64,000 nt of DNA, from contig DASWII010000061.1 in NCBI GenBank assembly GCA_036397755.1, positions 87,531 through 151,530 of the forward strand, given 5' to 3'. Made by a program: the position numbers and the translations under genes. Positions within the stretch are counted from its first letter, which is position 1. Each line of letters starts with the position of its first letter. Positions 1 through 7,442 of this stretch are shown in pieces. This DNA comes from CAMYLY01 sp036397755. GTDB lineage: Bacteria; Gemmatimonadota; Gemmatimonadetes; Gemmatimonadales; GWC2-71-9. The notes beneath the pieces are model-generated. The model saw only the letters and a list, made by a program, of their open reading frames with translations, ran no database searches and had not been told where the DNA came from.

Positions 1-1158
1 CATCGACAGCACGGTCTGGAACTGTGTCAGCATCACGAGCCCCAAGCCGCCGAACAACACCACAAAGAGACGCTGGATCGTCATCTTCGCGTGGTCGCTC
101 GCCTCGGGGTTGACGAACCGTTCGTAGAGATCGCGACTCACGTTGGTGGATGGCACCAGGAGGAACGTGTTGCCCGTCGACAAGACGATGGCCACCGCGG
201 CTGCGAGGAGGACGGCTCCCCCGAACGTCGGCAGGGCGTTCTGCGCGATGAACAAGATCACCGTTTCCGAGGCGGCGCGGCCCACCACCGACGTTTGCTC
301 CGCCAGGTCGGGATAGGCGGCCCGCCCCACAATGGCCAGCAACGCCAGCGCCGTCTCGATCACCACGATGCCCGCGACCATGCCGACGACCGCCTGTCGC
401 GCGGCGCGCTCGTTCTTGGCGGAGAAGAACTTCTGGTACATCCCACTCTCGCCGAGGATGAGGAGGAACGTCGGCATGGCCACCCCCATCACCCACAAGA
501 TGTTGTGCTCCCCCATCGGGCGGGTGTGCGTGGCGGGGAGTCCCGCGAGGACCGTCTCCAGTCCACCCAGATGTACGACCATGTACGGCAGCGCGAACAG
601 CACGCCGAGGGTGATGATGACGCCGTTCACAATGTCGACCGAGACGATCGAGACCATGCCGGCGAGCGCCGTAAACAACACGATGACCGCGGCCGTGATA
701 TAGACGCCGAGCTCGGGGCTGATCCGCCCCTCCGTCACGATGCTCAGGATCCACCCTCCCCCGCGGAACTGGTAGGCGGCGATCGTGACGTACGCGAGAA
801 TGATCGCGACCGTTCCCAGCACCCGGGCCCACGCGTTGTAGCGCTGCTCGAGCAGATCGGGAACCGTGTACTGCGCGATCCGGCGTACCCGCCCGGCCAG
901 GAAATAGGCGACGATGAGTCCGATCCACCCACCGAAGGAAAACCACAGTTCCGCGATGCCCGATCGATACGCGAGTCCCGCGCCGCCGAACAGCGAGCCC
1001 GACCCGATCCACGTGCACACGAGGGTGCCAACCAAGAGCGCAACCGGCACGGAGCGTCCCGCCACCATGAAATCCGCGTGGCTCTTCACGGTCCTCGCTC
1101 GCCAAAAGGCGACGCCGAGCAACACGACCGGATAGAGGAATACCACGAGCATTCTCAT
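1..1158 (-). CDS. Sodium:solute symporter family protein (C-terminus cut by window edge)
   Basis: The reverse-strand frame from the ATG at 1158 stays open to the window edge (about 386 codons). The N-terminus has a hydrophobic segment followed by HADFMVAGRSVP and TWIGSGSLFGGAGLAYRSG, which is typical of the SSS (sodium:solute symporter) family, and repeated membrane helices follow. It is an inner-membrane cation-coupled importer; the substrate cannot be told from sequence. Its ATG overlaps the stop of the upstream peptide-transporter ATPase (ATGA at 1155-1158), with an AGGAG ribosome site just before it, so it is translationally coupled to that operon. A joint role in peptide or amino-acid uptake is inferred from position only. 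Confidence 0.85.
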   Translation of the reverse strand, partial: MRMLVVFLYPVVLLGVAFWRARTVKSHADFMVAGRSVPVALLVGTLVCTWIGSGSLFGGAGLAYRSGIAELWFSFGGWIGLIVAYFLAGRVRRIAQYTVPDLLEQRYNAWARVLGTVAIILAYVTIAAYQFRGGGWILSIVTEGRISPELGVYITAAVIVLFTALAGMVSIVSVDIVNGVIITLGVLFALPYMVVHLGGLETVLAGLPATHTRPMGEHNILWVMGVAMPTFLLILGESGMYQKFFSAKNERAARQAVVGMVAGIVVIETALALLAIVGRAAYPDLAEQTSVVGRAASETVILFIAQNALPTFGGAVLLAAAVAIVLSTGNTFLLVPSTNVSRDLYERFVNPEASDHAKMTIQRLFVVLFGGLGLVMLTQFQTVLSM

Positions 1159-2174
1159 GCGTCGTCTCCTGATGGGAGGTGGCGGGCCGGTGCGGACGAT
1201 ACCTCCGCGTAGTGACAGGCGGCTAGATGGTCACCGTCGACGGCCCGCAGCGCTGGTGGCTCGGTCGCGCATTTCTGGTCCTTGGCCGGGTGGAGACAGC
1301 GCGGCTGGAACGGGCATCCGCCCTGCGGCGCCGCGCCGGATCGTGCTTCCCCGCGGATGGTGACCCGCGGTCGAGCGTGCGACGGGTCTGGGGTGGGAAT
1401 CGCCGCCAAGAGTGCCTGCGTATATGGGTGCCGCGGTGATCCATAGAGCTGTGCGACCGCGCTGAGCTCGACGATGCGTCCGAGGTACATCACGGCGACG
1501 CGATGCGCCACGTGGCGCACGACGGCGAGATCGTGCGCGACAAACAGGTAGGTCAGTCCATGCCGCTGCCGCAGTGCGGTGAGGAGGTGGAGGACCTGTG
1601 CTTGCACAGAAACGTCGAGTGCCGTGACGGGCTCGTCGAGCACCAGGAACTCGGGTCGCAGCGCGAGCGCGCGTGCGATGCCGACGCGCTGGCGCTGCCC
1701 GCCCGACAGCTCGTGCGGATACCGTGTGGCAACGGTTGCGTCGAGACCAACTTCCTCGAGGAGTTCAACCGCACGCGCCCGTGCTGCGCCGCCTCGCGCC
1801 AGGCCATGGACCTCGAGCGGCTCGCCCACCGCCGCGCCAACGCGCATGCGGGGATTGAGCGACGCGTACGGATCCTGAAACACGATTTGCATCCGCCGCC
1901 GGAACGTGCGGAGGTCGGCACGGCGAAGCCGGCCGATGGGCGTGCCGTCGAAGGTGATGTGTCCGCTGGTGGGCTCGATCAGGCGGAGCAGCAGTCGCCC
2001 GACGGTGGTCTTCCCACTCCCACTCTCCCCCACCAGTCCGAGGGTCTCCTCTCGGCCGATGTGCAGGTCCACCGCGTCCGCGGCGCGGACACGACGCCCG
2101 CGTCCCCACCAGCCTTGCTCCAGGAAGTCTTTGGTGAGCTGCTCGGTGACGACGAGCGGCGTCGGCGCCGTCAT
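1155..2174 (-). CDS. Peptide/nickel ABC transporter ATP-binding protein, DppF/OppF type
   Basis: The 339-aa protein begins MTAPTPLVVTEQLTKDF. It carries a Walker A (GESGSGKTT), the signature LSGGQRQRVGIARAL, a Walker B ending in LVLDEPVTALD, and the C-terminal oligopeptide-transporter extension with cysteines (GCPFQPRC) typical of the OppF/DppF subfamily. It is the second ATPase of the importer, working as a pair with the gene upstream. I chose the ATG at 2174, which overlaps the upstream stop as ATGA; the longer open frame up to 2309 runs inside the upstream gene and lacks homology. Confidence 0.9.
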   Translation of the reverse strand: MTAPTPLVVTEQLTKDFLEQGWWGRGRRVRAADAVDLHIGREETLGLVGESGSGKTTVGRLLLRLIEPTSGHITFDGTPIGRLRRADLRTFRRRMQIVFQDPYASLNPRMRVGAAVGEPLEVHGLARGGAARARAVELLEEVGLDATVATRYPHELSGGQRQRVGIARALALRPEFLVLDEPVTALDVSVQAQVLHLLTALRQRHGLTYLFVAHDLAVVRHVAHRVAVMYLGRIVELSAVAQLYGSPRHPYTQALLAAIPTPDPSHARPRVTIRGEARSGAAPQGGCPFQPRCLHPAKDQKCATEPPALRAVDGDHLAACHYAEVSSAPARHLPSGDDA

Positions 2175-3151
2175 GGGGTCGACTCTCCGTCGGCATGCAG
2201 CCAGCAGCGCGCTGTGTGACGGGATGCCAGCTCCACAAGCGGGGGTGCCGTGGTGCAGGCGGTCATGGCCTGCGCACAACGCGGATGAAAGCGACAGCCC
2301 GACGGCCAACGCGTGGCCGGCGGCACCTGTCCCGGGATTGGGCGGGGCAGCGCGTCCGGCTGGTCGATCCGCGGCACCGCCGCAAGGAGCGCCTCGGTGT
2401 AGGGGTGGCGCGGAGCCGCGAACAGTTCCGGCGTCGGCGCGACCTCGACGATCTCCCCCCCGTACATGACGGCGACGCGGTCGGTCACGCCGGCGACAAC
2501 GCCGAGATCGTGCGTGATCAGGAGCATTGCCATCCCCAACCGCTCGCGGAGGTTCACGAGGAGCTCGAGCACCTGTGCCTGGATCGTGACATCCAAGGCC
2601 GTCGTCGGCTCATCGGCGATCAAGAGCGCCGGTTCGCACGCGATCGCGGTCGCAATCATCACGCGTTGCTGCATCCCGCCGCTGAGTTCGTGTGGATACG
2701 CCCGCGCGACACGTGCCGCGTCGGCGAGCCCGACGGTCTCCAGCAGTTCCTCGGCCCGCCTCCACGCCTGGGCACGAGACATGTCGCGATGGGTCATCAG
2801 GACTTCGGCTACCTGCAGTCCGATGCGCAATACGGGATTGAGGCTGGCACCGGGATCCTGGAAGACCATCGCGATCTCTGCGCCGCGGACGCGGCGCAGC
2901 TCTTCGAACGGCAGCCGCAGAAGATCCCGCTCCCGGAACAGCACTCGACTGGCCGGTGCGACGGTCGCACCGCCTCCCAGCAGGCCAAGCACCGCGAGCG
3001 CCGTGACCGTCTTGCCACATCCGGACTCACCCACGAGTCCGACCGTCTCCCCGTCGTCGATGTGCAACGTGAGTCCGTCGACCGCCCGAGCGGGACCTTC
3101 TGGCGTGGCGAAGGACACACTCAGATCTTCCACCGCCAGCAACGCGGTCAT
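2171..3151 (-). CDS. Peptide/nickel ABC transporter ATP-binding protein, DppD/OppD type
   Basis: A 326-aa cytoplasmic ATPase. It has Walker A GESGCGKT, Q-loop MVFQDPGASLNP, signature LSGGMQQRVMIATAI and Walker B LLIADEPTTALDVT, plus the C-terminal OppD/DppD extension with a cysteine cluster (GCRFHPRCAQAMTAC). Its length is normal for the family. The start at 3151 overlaps the permease stop (ATGA, 3148-3151). It is expected to dimerise with the neighbouring DppF-type ATPase to power the two permeases. Confidence 0.92.
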   Translation of the reverse strand: MTALLAVEDLSVSFATPEGPARAVDGLTLHIDDGETVGLVGESGCGKTVTALAVLGLLGGGATVAPASRVLFRERDLLRLPFEELRRVRGAEIAMVFQDPGASLNPVLRIGLQVAEVLMTHRDMSRAQAWRRAEELLETVGLADAARVARAYPHELSGGMQQRVMIATAIACEPALLIADEPTTALDVTIQAQVLELLVNLRERLGMAMLLITHDLGVVAGVTDRVAVMYGGEIVEVAPTPELFAAPRHPYTEALLAAVPRIDQPDALPRPIPGQVPPATRWPSGCRFHPRCAQAMTACTTAPPLVELASRHTARCWLHADGESTP

Positions 3152-3981
3152 GAGCGCTTCGGGTCCATGGCGGTGCGTAGCCCGTCACCGAGCAGGCTGA
3201 ACGCGACGACGGTGAGCACGACGGCCAACCCTGGGAACGCCGCGGTCCACGGGGCCGTGACCATCAGCTCCTGGCTTTCGGCGATCATCATGCCCCAGGA
3301 CGGAACGGGCCGTCGGACACCCACCCCCAGGAAGGACAGCCCCGCTTCGATGAGCACGATCTGGCCGACACCGAGGGTCGCGGCGACGGTGATGGGCTCC
3401 ATCACGTTGGGCAAGACGTGCCGCGCGAGCAATGCCCGCGTGCTCAGCCCGAGTGCCCTGGCCGCGAGCACGTAGTCGCGAGTTCGCAGGCTCAGCACCT
3501 CGGCCCGGACGAGTCGACTGGTGTCAAACCAGCTGGTGAGGCCAAGGATGGCGATCAGTACCGCCACGTTCACGGAGCCCCAGAGACCGACGATGACGAG
3601 CAGCAATAGCAAGCGCGGTACCGCCAGCGCTGCATCGACGCACCGCATGAGCACGACGTCCAGCAGGCCCCCGCTCATCCCAGCCACCAACCCGACCGTC
3701 GTTCCCACCACGAGCGAAACCGCGACGGCCAGGACCGCGATGGTGAGCGAGATTCTCCCACCGTACAGGATGCGGCTGAGGACGTCGCGGCTCAATTCGT
3801 CGGTGCCGAACGGGTGTGCGAGTGAGGGAGCAAGGAGCCTGGCGCCCTCGAGATCGAGCTGGGCAATGGGGTCGTGCGCGGTGATCAGGGGAGCGGCGAC
3901 CGACGCCAACAGGAGCACGAGCACCAGCACGGCGCCTACCCGACCCTCGCCGTGACGCAACGCCATGGACCACCGTTTCAT
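3148..3981 (-). CDS. Peptide ABC transporter permease, DppC/OppC type
   Basis: A 277-aa integral membrane protein. It has an N-terminal OppC-like helix followed by the binding-protein-dependent transport inner membrane domain. The motif HPFGTDELSRDVLSRILYGG is diagnostic of DppC/OppC permeases, and the EAA-type loop is seen around EAGLSFLGVGVRRPVPSWG. It forms the heterodimeric channel with the DppB-type permease. It overlaps its upstream neighbour by four bases (3978-3981). Confidence 0.92.
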   Translation of the reverse strand: MKRWSMALRHGEGRVGAVLVLVLLLASVAAPLITAHDPIAQLDLEGARLLAPSLAHPFGTDELSRDVLSRILYGGRISLTIAVLAVAVSLVVGTTVGLVAGMSGGLLDVVLMRCVDAALAVPRLLLLLVIVGLWGSVNVAVLIAILGLTSWFDTSRLVRAEVLSLRTRDYVLAARALGLSTRALLARHVLPNVMEPITVAATLGVGQIVLIEAGLSFLGVGVRRPVPSWGMMIAESQELMVTAPWTAAFPGLAVVLTVVAFSLLGDGLRTAMDPKRS

Positions 3982-4958
3982 CGGGCTGCCGCTGTGCGCG
4001 TGCGCGGGTCGATAGCGCGGTACAGGAGGTCGGCGAGCAGATTGCCCGTCACCACCATGGCGGCTCCGACGATGGCGATGCCCGTCACCACGTCATAGTC
4101 GCGTGCCGCGATCGAGGAGACGGCCAAGCGTCCCATCCCAGGCCATCCGAACACCGTTTCGACCAGCACCGCCCCCGACACCAGCGAGGGAAACGCCAGT
4201 CCGAACAGCGTGATCGCCGACAGCAACGCGTTCCGGAGCGCGTGGCGCACGATCACGGTACGTTCCGCCAGTCCCTTCGCGCGCGCGGCTCGCACAAACT
4301 CCGCGACCATTGCCGAGAACATCGCGGCCCGCTGATAGCGAGCGACCGCCGCCGCCCCCACCAGACCCAACGCGAAGGCGGGCAACGGGACGTGGATGGC
4401 GCGGTCCCATAGCTTCGCGAGGGGCGGCAAATACGGGTAGCTGACCGGATCGATCGCACCCGACACCGGAAACCACCCCAGCGTTTCGGCGAGCACGAGC
4501 TGCAGCATCAGGGCGAGCCAGAACACCGGTGTGGCATAAACCGCCAGCGTGGCAAGCGACAGGGCACGATCGCTCGGCGAGCCGGCAACCGTCCCCTGGT
4601 ACACGCCGACGACGATGCCCGTCCCGAATGCCAGCACGAGCGCGACCGCGGCGAGCAGCAGTGTTTGCGGAATGCGCGCCGCGATCGTCGCGGCTGCCGG
4701 CCGGTGCTCGGCGTGCGAGTACCCGAATCGCCCCCGTGCGACGTTCGCGACGTATCGCAGATACTGCACGGGGAGTGGCTTGTCGAGTCCGAAGTTCCGG
4801 CGGAGTTGCTCGCGGACCGCTGGAGGGACCCGCGGCGCTTCGGCGAGTCGCGATGTCGGGTCCCCCGGGGCCAGGTGCAGCAGTACGAACGTCAATGTCG
4901 CGACGATCCCGATGATCACGATGGCCTGACCGACGCGTGCAGCCAGCAGGCGAGCCAC
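3978..4958 (-). CDS. Peptide ABC transporter permease, DppB/OppB type
   Basis: About 326 aa, with a typical DppB/OppB N-terminus (LLAARVGQAIVIIGIVATLTF, then LAPGDPTSRLAE) and six predicted membrane segments. I place the start at GTG 4958, one base after the binding-protein stop (4960-4962), because the homology begins there. A longer frame from 5057 would add 33 residues that overlap the binding-protein gene in another frame and look non-native. Confidence 0.88.
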   Translation of the reverse strand: MARLLAARVGQAIVIIGIVATLTFVLLHLAPGDPTSRLAEAPRVPPAVREQLRRNFGLDKPLPVQYLRYVANVARGRFGYSHAEHRPAAATIAARIPQTLLLAAVALVLAFGTGIVVGVYQGTVAGSPSDRALSLATLAVYATPVFWLALMLQLVLAETLGWFPVSGAIDPVSYPYLPPLAKLWDRAIHVPLPAFALGLVGAAAVARYQRAAMFSAMVAEFVRAARAKGLAERTVIVRHALRNALLSAITLFGLAFPSLVSGAVLVETVFGWPGMGRLAVSSIAARDYDVVTGIAIVGAAMVVTGNLLADLLYRAIDPRTRTAAAR

Positions 4959-4959
4959 G

Positions 4960-6639
4960 TTATTGATTCCCGAGCCCGTCCCGGGGGAGTGCCTGCTCCG
5001 GATCCACTGTCCACTGCCACATCGTCGCTGACCATTGGTCCGGCCGGAGGCTGACATGGCTGAGGCGACGGTGGAGCGCGGCCTGGGCGCGCGGCACGAA
5101 CATCCACACGGCCGGGGCGTCTTCGTTCAGCAGCACCAGGGCCTGTCGCCACAATTGGGTGGCAAGAGCCCCGTCGCGTACAGTGGATGCGGAGTCCATC
5201 AGCGCATCCACGATCGCGTTGGCATAGCGTCCGTAGTTGAGTCCGCCAATGGCCCGGCTCGACCATGTGTCGATCAGCGACGCCGCGCTTGGATCCTGGA
5301 ACAACGCACCGAAATACGCGTCGAACCGTCCGCCCTCGGCGCGCGCCATCATCGTGCTGAATTCGACTTGGGTGAGCCGCAGGTCGACCCCCACCTCACG
5401 CCACTGGGCCTGGACGATCTGGGATGCGCGAACCCGCGAGCTGCTCGATCCGGGTACCAAGAGTTCGAGGCGGAGCGGAAGCCCGTCGCGGTCGCGGATT
5501 CCATCCGCGTCGCTGTCCACCCATCCCTTGGCCTCCAGCGACGCGCGGGCCGCTTGTGGATCGTATTCCAGCTGCGGGAGCGCGGCGTCCCACAGTCCAA
5601 GGGCGCGGGTGACCGGTCCAACCGGAACTTCACCGCCGTCGCCCAGCACTGCCCGGACGATCGCCGCACGGTCCGTTGCCTGGGTGAGTGCCTGCCGCAC
5701 CTCGCGGCTGGCGAGCAGCGGGTGCCGACGACTCCTGTCGCGGGGATTCGCCATGTTAAAGCCCAAATACGCGTACACGGGAACGGCATAGGATTCGACG
5801 CGCGCGTGCGTGGTTTGGGCGACGCGCTCCGCGTCTTCGGGGCGCGGGAGCACGTTGAGCACGTCGGCATTGCCAGCCAGGATCTCGCTGAGGGCCGCCG
5901 GTCCGTCGGCGGTGAACCGCCACACGATGCGCCGTACGCCGGGTCTTCCCAAGTGGTAGGACTGGTTGCCGTCAAGCTCGACGAACTGCGCAGCTTCCCA
6001 CCGGGCGAAGCTGAATGGTCCACTGCCCACCGGCGCTCGCCCAAAGGCATGACTCGCCAACTCCGCTCGAGGCACGGAGTCCAGCAGGTGGCTGGGCAGA
6101 ATCCACATGTGGTACACCGCGTCGAAGAACTGCTCGGGGTACGGCTGGACGAACCGGAACGTCACCGTCCCGTCGCTGTCCGCGGAGACCGAGGAGATGT
6201 TGGCGAGCCGAGGCGCGGCGACGGCGGCAACGGCGGGATCCGTATATACCGCGAACGTGAAGGCGACGTCACGCGCCGTCACGGGCGCGCTATCGTGCCA
6301 CCGCGCACCGGCATCGAGGGTGAATCGAATCGTGCGGTTGTCCGGAAACTCCCACGCCGTGGCAAGCTTCGGCACGAACCCCTCATCGCCCAACGCGTTC
6401 ATGCTGGGTCCGACATCCGCGAGCTTCTCGAAAATGAGATCGTTCAGTGATGTGGCGACGTCGGATTGCACCACCGGCGGAAGCAGGGCGTCCGCCTCGG
6501 CGGCGGAGACCACGACGATCGTGCCGCACCAATCCGCGCATTCGCTCGCTGGTGCGCAGCCGACGAGCACGGCCAGGGCGGCGACGCCCAACCCCAACCG
6601 CAGCCGGGGGGTACGGCGCGCGACGGTTAGCGGCGCCAC
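4960..6639 (-). CDS. Peptide/nickel ABC transporter substrate-binding lipoprotein (family 5, DppA/OppA-like)
   Basis: About 559 aa. The N-terminus reads as a lipoprotein signal: arginine-rich n-region, hydrophobic GLGVAALAVLVG and a lipobox Cys (about residue 28). The mature part matches SBP_bac_5 proteins (NDLIFEKLADVGPS, VTARDVAFTF, YLGFNMANPRDR, LELLVPGSS). It captures di- or oligopeptides, or a chelated metal, for the permeases encoded downstream. The GTG at 6639 overlaps the end of the upstream transferase gene by 13 bases; a longer open frame upstream encodes no recognisable sequence. Confidence 0.88.
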   Translation of the reverse strand: MAPLTVARRTPRLRLGLGVAALAVLVGCAPASECADWCGTIVVVSAAEADALLPPVVQSDVATSLNDLIFEKLADVGPSMNALGDEGFVPKLATAWEFPDNRTIRFTLDAGARWHDSAPVTARDVAFTFAVYTDPAVAAVAAPRLANISSVSADSDGTVTFRFVQPYPEQFFDAVYHMWILPSHLLDSVPRAELASHAFGRAPVGSGPFSFARWEAAQFVELDGNQSYHLGRPGVRRIVWRFTADGPAALSEILAGNADVLNVLPRPEDAERVAQTTHARVESYAVPVYAYLGFNMANPRDRSRRHPLLASREVRQALTQATDRAAIVRAVLGDGGEVPVGPVTRALGLWDAALPQLEYDPQAARASLEAKGWVDSDADGIRDRDGLPLRLELLVPGSSSSRVRASQIVQAQWREVGVDLRLTQVEFSTMMARAEGGRFDAYFGALFQDPSAASLIDTWSSRAIGGLNYGRYANAIVDALMDSASTVRDGALATQLWRQALVLLNEDAPAVWMFVPRAQAALHRRLSHVSLRPDQWSATMWQWTVDPEQALPRDGLGNQ

Positions 6640-7442
6640 GTCCAGCCGGGGTTGCGATAGGCATCGACGTCGATCGATGCTGGTGTGTGCGGTGTTTCCG
6701 TCCACGGTCCCTCCCAAGACCTGCGCGCCGTGGCGGCCACCGCTGCGGCGACTTCCCGAAAGGGCACCGGCCGGCCTAGCACCTCGCGCAGCGACGTCGC
6801 CGGTACAGCGGGACCCCGTGTGCGCTCCACTCGGACGACCATATCCTGCTGGTTGTCGAGGAGAATGGATCCGTGCTGGAGAAAGCCGCGCGGCTCTCGA
6901 TACTGCGCGCTTCCCACGAGCTTGCGACCTTGGAAGACGATCTCTCCGCCAACAGGCGTTGCGAAGCACGCGCCCGCCGCCGGCCGGACTGGCGACCGGC
7001 GCGGCGCCACCGCAACCGAGGCACCGAGTGATCTAAGAGCCGCTGCGAGCATGTGGTGAATCGTAATGTAGGCCTGTTGCAGTGACCCGAACACATCTGC
7101 GGGTGCCGCCACCGCGTAGGTGACCTCCGCGTGGTGCCACACCGCGCGTCCACCGGTCGGCCGGCGCACGACCTGGATGCCGGCCGCTTCCACCCGCGTT
7201 CGATCGTAGCGCCGGAGCGCGGGTTCGTGACGTCCGAACGAGAGACAGGGCGGGTCCCAGCGGTAGAGTCTGAGGAATCCGTGTCCCGATCGAACCGCTC
7301 GGAGCAGCGCCGTATCGACGGCCATGTTCTCCGCCCCGCCCCGCCCACGGTCGTCCACGATCAGCCGCCAGTGGCACAACGGCGGCGCCCCGGTGGGGTC
7401 GCCGCCGTGGTCGCGGATACCGGCGGACGTGGCGTCGATCAC
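6627..7442 (-). CDS. Lipoate-protein ligase/octanoyltransferase family (LplA/LipM-like)
   Basis: A 271-aa BPL_LplA_LipB-fold protein. It shows RRPTGGRAVWHHAEVTYAV and the lysine motif GRKLVGSAQ (Lys about 174). A cysteine in AGACF (about residue 159), just before the lysine motif, matches the catalytic Cys of LipM octanoyltransferases, so octanoyl-ACP:protein transfer is more likely than ATP-dependent lipoate ligation; this is an inference. It sits directly behind gcvP (GTGA overlap at 7439-7442), and GcvH encoded in the same run is its likely acceptor. A much longer frame upstream is antisense or shadow sequence and was excluded. Confidence 0.85.
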   Translation of the reverse strand: MIDATSAGIRDHGGDPTGAPPLCHWRLIVDDRGRGGAENMAVDTALLRAVRSGHGFLRLYRWDPPCLSFGRHEPALRRYDRTRVEAAGIQVVRRPTGGRAVWHHAEVTYAVAAPADVFGSLQQAYITIHHMLAAALRSLGASVAVAPRRSPVRPAAGACFATPVGGEIVFQGRKLVGSAQYREPRGFLQHGSILLDNQQDMVVRVERTRGPAVPATSLREVLGRPVPFREVAAAVAATARRSWEGPWTETPHTPASIDVDAYRNPGWTWRR

